From assembly GCA_964476045.1 (NCBI GenBank), contig CAYYYJ010000020.1, positions 1 through 20,735 on the forward strand: a stretch of 20,735 nt of DNA. Reading direction: 5' to 3'. This document shows positions 18,614 to 20,735 of the stretch, piece by piece; position 1 is the stretch's first letter; each line of letters opens with the position of its first letter. Source of the stretch: CAYYYJ01 sp964476045 (GTDB lineage: Archaea > Aenigmatarchaeota > Aenigmatarchaeia > QMZP01 > JACQNV01). The translations under genes were made by a program, and so were the position numbers. Under the pieces are notes generated by a model. The model was not told the DNA's origin and searched no databases. It saw nothing but the letters and a program-made list of their open reading frames with translations.

Positions 18614-20650
18614 ATGGACCAATTGGAAACTTATTCTAAAAAAGAAATGGAGAATTTGGATGAAGACGCGATAGACCAGCCAAAGCTTATTTCAGATTTT
18701 GAGTCTTTTCTCAGGAAAGTATACTACAAACAGCTTCTTGAGGCAGCTGATGGGGCTGGCTTTCTTGTTGTAGATTTCAGGGAGATGGACCAATACAGCC
18801 CAGAGCTCGCAGAACTCCTGATAAATAAGTACGAAACTTTTTTTGGTATAGTGGCAAAATCTCTTGACCACATACAGCTGTCAAATAAAGTAGACATAAG
18901 GTTTTCTAATGTCCAGAATGTTGTGGCTATACGCGACCTGAGGGCAAAGCATGTTGGAAAATTCGTCTGTGTTGAAGGCATAGTGAAGAAATCCAGCGAG
19001 ATCAGGCCAGAGGTTGTGGAGAACACATGGGAATGCCCTGAGTGCGCAGCAGAAATAGTCCAGGAAAGAAAAGGGAATTTCATAGGGTTCCCGACATTTT
19101 GTGACTGTGGAAACAAAAAGGGCTTCAAGCAAAAAAGCAAGAAGATGATTGACACCAGATGGATTTTTGTGGAAGAGCCTTTTGAGCTCACAGAGGGCGA
19201 GAGACCATCCCAAGTCACAATTCTGATGAAGGAGGGACTCGTCAACCCTGAAGGTAGAAGGATATCAGAACCAGGCAACAGGCTGAGGATAAGTGGAGTG
19301 CTTATGGACATTCCAAAAGCCAAAAGCTATGCTGTGAAGCTTGATTTCTATTTGGATGCAAATAATGCTGAGCCCACTGAGGTCGGATGGTCGAAGCTGG
19401 AAATTAAGAAAGAGGACGAAGACCAGATCAAGAGGATGGCTGCAGACCCAGACATCTACAAAACTTTGGTTGAGTCTTTAGCTCCATCTATTTACGGGAT
19501 GACAGAGATTAAAGAATCCATTATTTTACAGTTATTCGGCGGTGTCCCAAGAAACATAAAAGACGGGACAAAATTAAGAGGGGAGATACATATACTTTTG
19601 GTTGGGGACCCTTCGTCAGGTAAATCCCAGATGCTGAAACTAGTGCCTCAACTTGTTCCGCGGGGGAAATACGTGAGCGGCAAGGGCGCAACCGGAGCAG
19701 GCCTTACAGCTTCTGTTTCTAAAGACGAACAGTTCATGGGAGGCTGGGTCCTTGAAGCCGGAGCTATGGTTTTAGCTCACAAAGGCTTGCTTGCTATTGA
19801 TGAGTTTGAGAAGATGGATGTGAGCGATCAGGTGGCTATGCACGAAGCACTCGAACAGGGATCTGTATCTATTGCCAAAGCTTCTATTGTTGCTACACTT
19901 CCAGCGCAGACTTCTGTTTTGGCTGGAGGGAACCCAAAGTTTTCCAGGTTTGATCCTTATCTGCCAATTGCGAAACAACTTACTATACCAGACACACTGC
20001 TTTCTAGATTTGATTTAAAATTTATTCTAAAGGATATCCCGAGTGAGGATACAGACAAGAGGATCACAGAGCATTTGCTGAAATCAAGGGATGAAGACTA
20101 TGAAGGCGTGAAGCCAAAAATTGATGCAGTTATCATAAGAAAATATATTGCTTACGCAAAGGACAAGTGCAAGCCAATGATGACTAAAGAAGTTGGGAAG
20201 ATGTTGAGGAATTTTTATGTTGAGCAGAGAAAGAGAGCTGAGGGCGGGAGTGCGCCTATACCTATTACTCTCAGGCAATTCGAAGCGTTGATAAGGTTGG
20301 CTGAGGCATCAGCTAAAATACAGTTGTCTGATGTCTTGAGGAAAGAGGATGCTGAACGGGCTATGAGACTCATGAAATTTTCGCTAAAACAACTGGGTAT
20401 GGATCCTGATACAGGACTGATAGATATTGATAGGACAGAGGGGTCCACTCCTGCATCTGAGAGATCTCAGATCAGAATAATTCTGGACATTATAAATGAT
20501 TTGTCTGTAAAGAAAAAAGAAGTTGCTATAAGGGAAGTTATTGAGAGAGCTCTGAAAGAAGGCGTGAACAATTCTGAAGAGGTGATAGACAAGCTGAAGA
20601 GGGAAGGTATGCTGTTTGAGCCGAACCCGGGACATGTGCAGAAAGTGTGA
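18614..20650 (+). CDS. mcm: Replicative DNA helicase MCM
   Basis: MCM forms the hexameric 3'-5' replication-fork helicase. The 678-residue length is normal. The N-terminal part has the zinc motif CPEC...CDCG (about residues 137-167). The AAA+ core has Walker A GDPSSGKSQ (331-339), Walker B LLAIDEFEKM (D396, E397) and the arginine finger LLSRFD (R465). Sensor 1 reads AGGNPKFSRFD rather than the more common AAANPxxGRYD, but the Asn is kept. A winged-helix domain follows from about 600. ATG 18614 is preferred to an in-frame TTG at 18605. No intein is present. Confidence 0.97.
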   Translation: MDQLETYSKKEMENLDEDAIDQPKLISDFESFLRKVYYKQLLEAADGAGFLVVDFREMDQYSPELAELLINKYETFFGIVAKSLDHIQLSNKVDIRFSNVQNVVAIRDLRAKHVGKFVCVEGIVKKSSEIRPEVVENTWECPECAAEIVQERKGNFIGFPTFCDCGNKKGFKQKSKKMIDTRWIFVEEPFELTEGERPSQVTILMKEGLVNPEGRRISEPGNRLRISGVLMDIPKAKSYAVKLDFYLDANNAEPTEVGWSKLEIKKEDEDQIKRMAADPDIYKTLVESLAPSIYGMTEIKESIILQLFGGVPRNIKDGTKLRGEIHILLVGDPSSGKSQMLKLVPQLVPRGKYVSGKGATGAGLTASVSKDEQFMGGWVLEAGAMVLAHKGLLAIDEFEKMDVSDQVAMHEALEQGSVSIAKASIVATLPAQTSVLAGGNPKFSRFDPYLPIAKQLTIPDTLLSRFDLKFILKDIPSEDTDKRITEHLLKSRDEDYEGVKPKIDAVIIRKYIAYAKDKCKPMMTKEVGKMLRNFYVEQRKRAEGGSAPIPITLRQFEALIRLAEASAKIQLSDVLRKEDAERAMRLMKFSLKQLGMDPDTGLIDIDRTEGSTPASERSQIRIILDIINDLSVKKKEVAIREVIERALKEGVNNSEEVIDKLKREGMLFEPNPGHVQKV

Positions 20651-20682
20651 TATTTAAGGGGATTAATTGAATATTAAACAAG

Positions 20683-20735
20683 GTGATTATTATTTTCTGT
20701 CCAAAATGCGGCGGGGGAAGCTTCATATCGGATGA
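20683..20735 (+). CDS. Start of a zinc-ribbon gene, cut by the window edge
   Basis: After AAGGTGATT the frame reads IIIFCPKCGGGSFISD to the last base, so a CPKCG knuckle opens the protein. This resembles the N-terminus of transcription factor S / RPB9-like proteins, but other zinc ribbons begin the same way. The start may be GTG 20683 or an ATT at 20689-20694. The GTG lies within the ribbon's own Shine-Dalgarno, as at the zinc-ribbon gene at 14810. Only 17 complete codons are visible. Confidence 0.6.
   Translation, partial: MIIIFCPKCGGGSFISD

Noticed and set aside
18724..19323. 199-residue open frame on the minus strand inside mcm
   Set aside because: It is an antisense shadow of the conserved MCM N-terminal domain, with Ser/Phe-rich composition typical of such shadows.
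1..20735. CRISPR arrays, insertion sequences, rRNA genes, inteins
   Set aside because: No regularly spaced direct repeats, no transposase frames, no rRNA-like blocks, and no intein splicing motifs in the MCM, SecY or GluRS genes.

Overview
The window is archaeal and most likely from a small-genome DPANN-type lineage. The evidence is the gene set: an archaeal uS5-uL30-uL15-SecY ribosomal/secretion block, eL34 and eL14, aEF1B with its zinc-ribbon partner, archaeal-type GluRS, MCM helicase, and Bud32 and Sua5 for t6A synthesis. Promoters are TATA boxes and many genes have almost no leader. Genes are short, A/T-rich and accompanied by many small unknown ORFs. The phylum cannot be fixed without a tree.

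Layout. 1-2232: an unknown membrane-anchored protein and a small HTH-like protein (both minus strand), then a VapB/VapC-type toxin-antitoxin pair whose toxin seems to lack one catalytic Asp. 2306-3638: bud32 and sua5 (convergent), separated by a possible RNA gene. 3639-6302: a structured intergenic stretch, then a large secreted lipoprotein built of Asp-box beta-propeller repeats. 6303-10930: uS5, uL30, uL15, an unexpected lipoprotein, then SecY. 10979-13294: accessory genes breaking the usual secY-adk link: a small helical protein, a DUF4258 / zinc-finger-AbrB toxin-antitoxin pair with a paired palindromic operator, an internally deleted GNAT and a helical unknown. 13530-15985: the superoperon resumes with an adenylate-kinase homologue that has lost its P-loop, an EMC3/DUF106 membrane protein carrying an EF-hand-like loop, a zinc ribbon, eL34 and eL14. 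16052-16783 (minus): aEF1B, its zinc-ribbon partner and a small membrane protein. 16822-20735: GluRS, MCM and the start of another zinc-ribbon gene.

Most unusual signals. (1) A 42-nt palindromic element occurs inside the eL34 leader and, in frame, inside the GluRS coding sequence. The two copies share a 5' box and a loop box, while the stems differ by compensating changes. A further stem with the same 5' box surrounds the leader copy. This resembles the in-frame palindromic elements of Rickettsia. (2) uS5 and uL15 start behind nearly identical 37-nt leaders that can form a hairpin directly against the start codon; related hairpins occur at eL34 and elsewhere. (3) The gene in the adenylate kinase position appears to be a pseudoenzyme. 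(4) Two toxin-antitoxin loci and a broken acetyltransferase mark recent accessory turnover inside and near a core operon.
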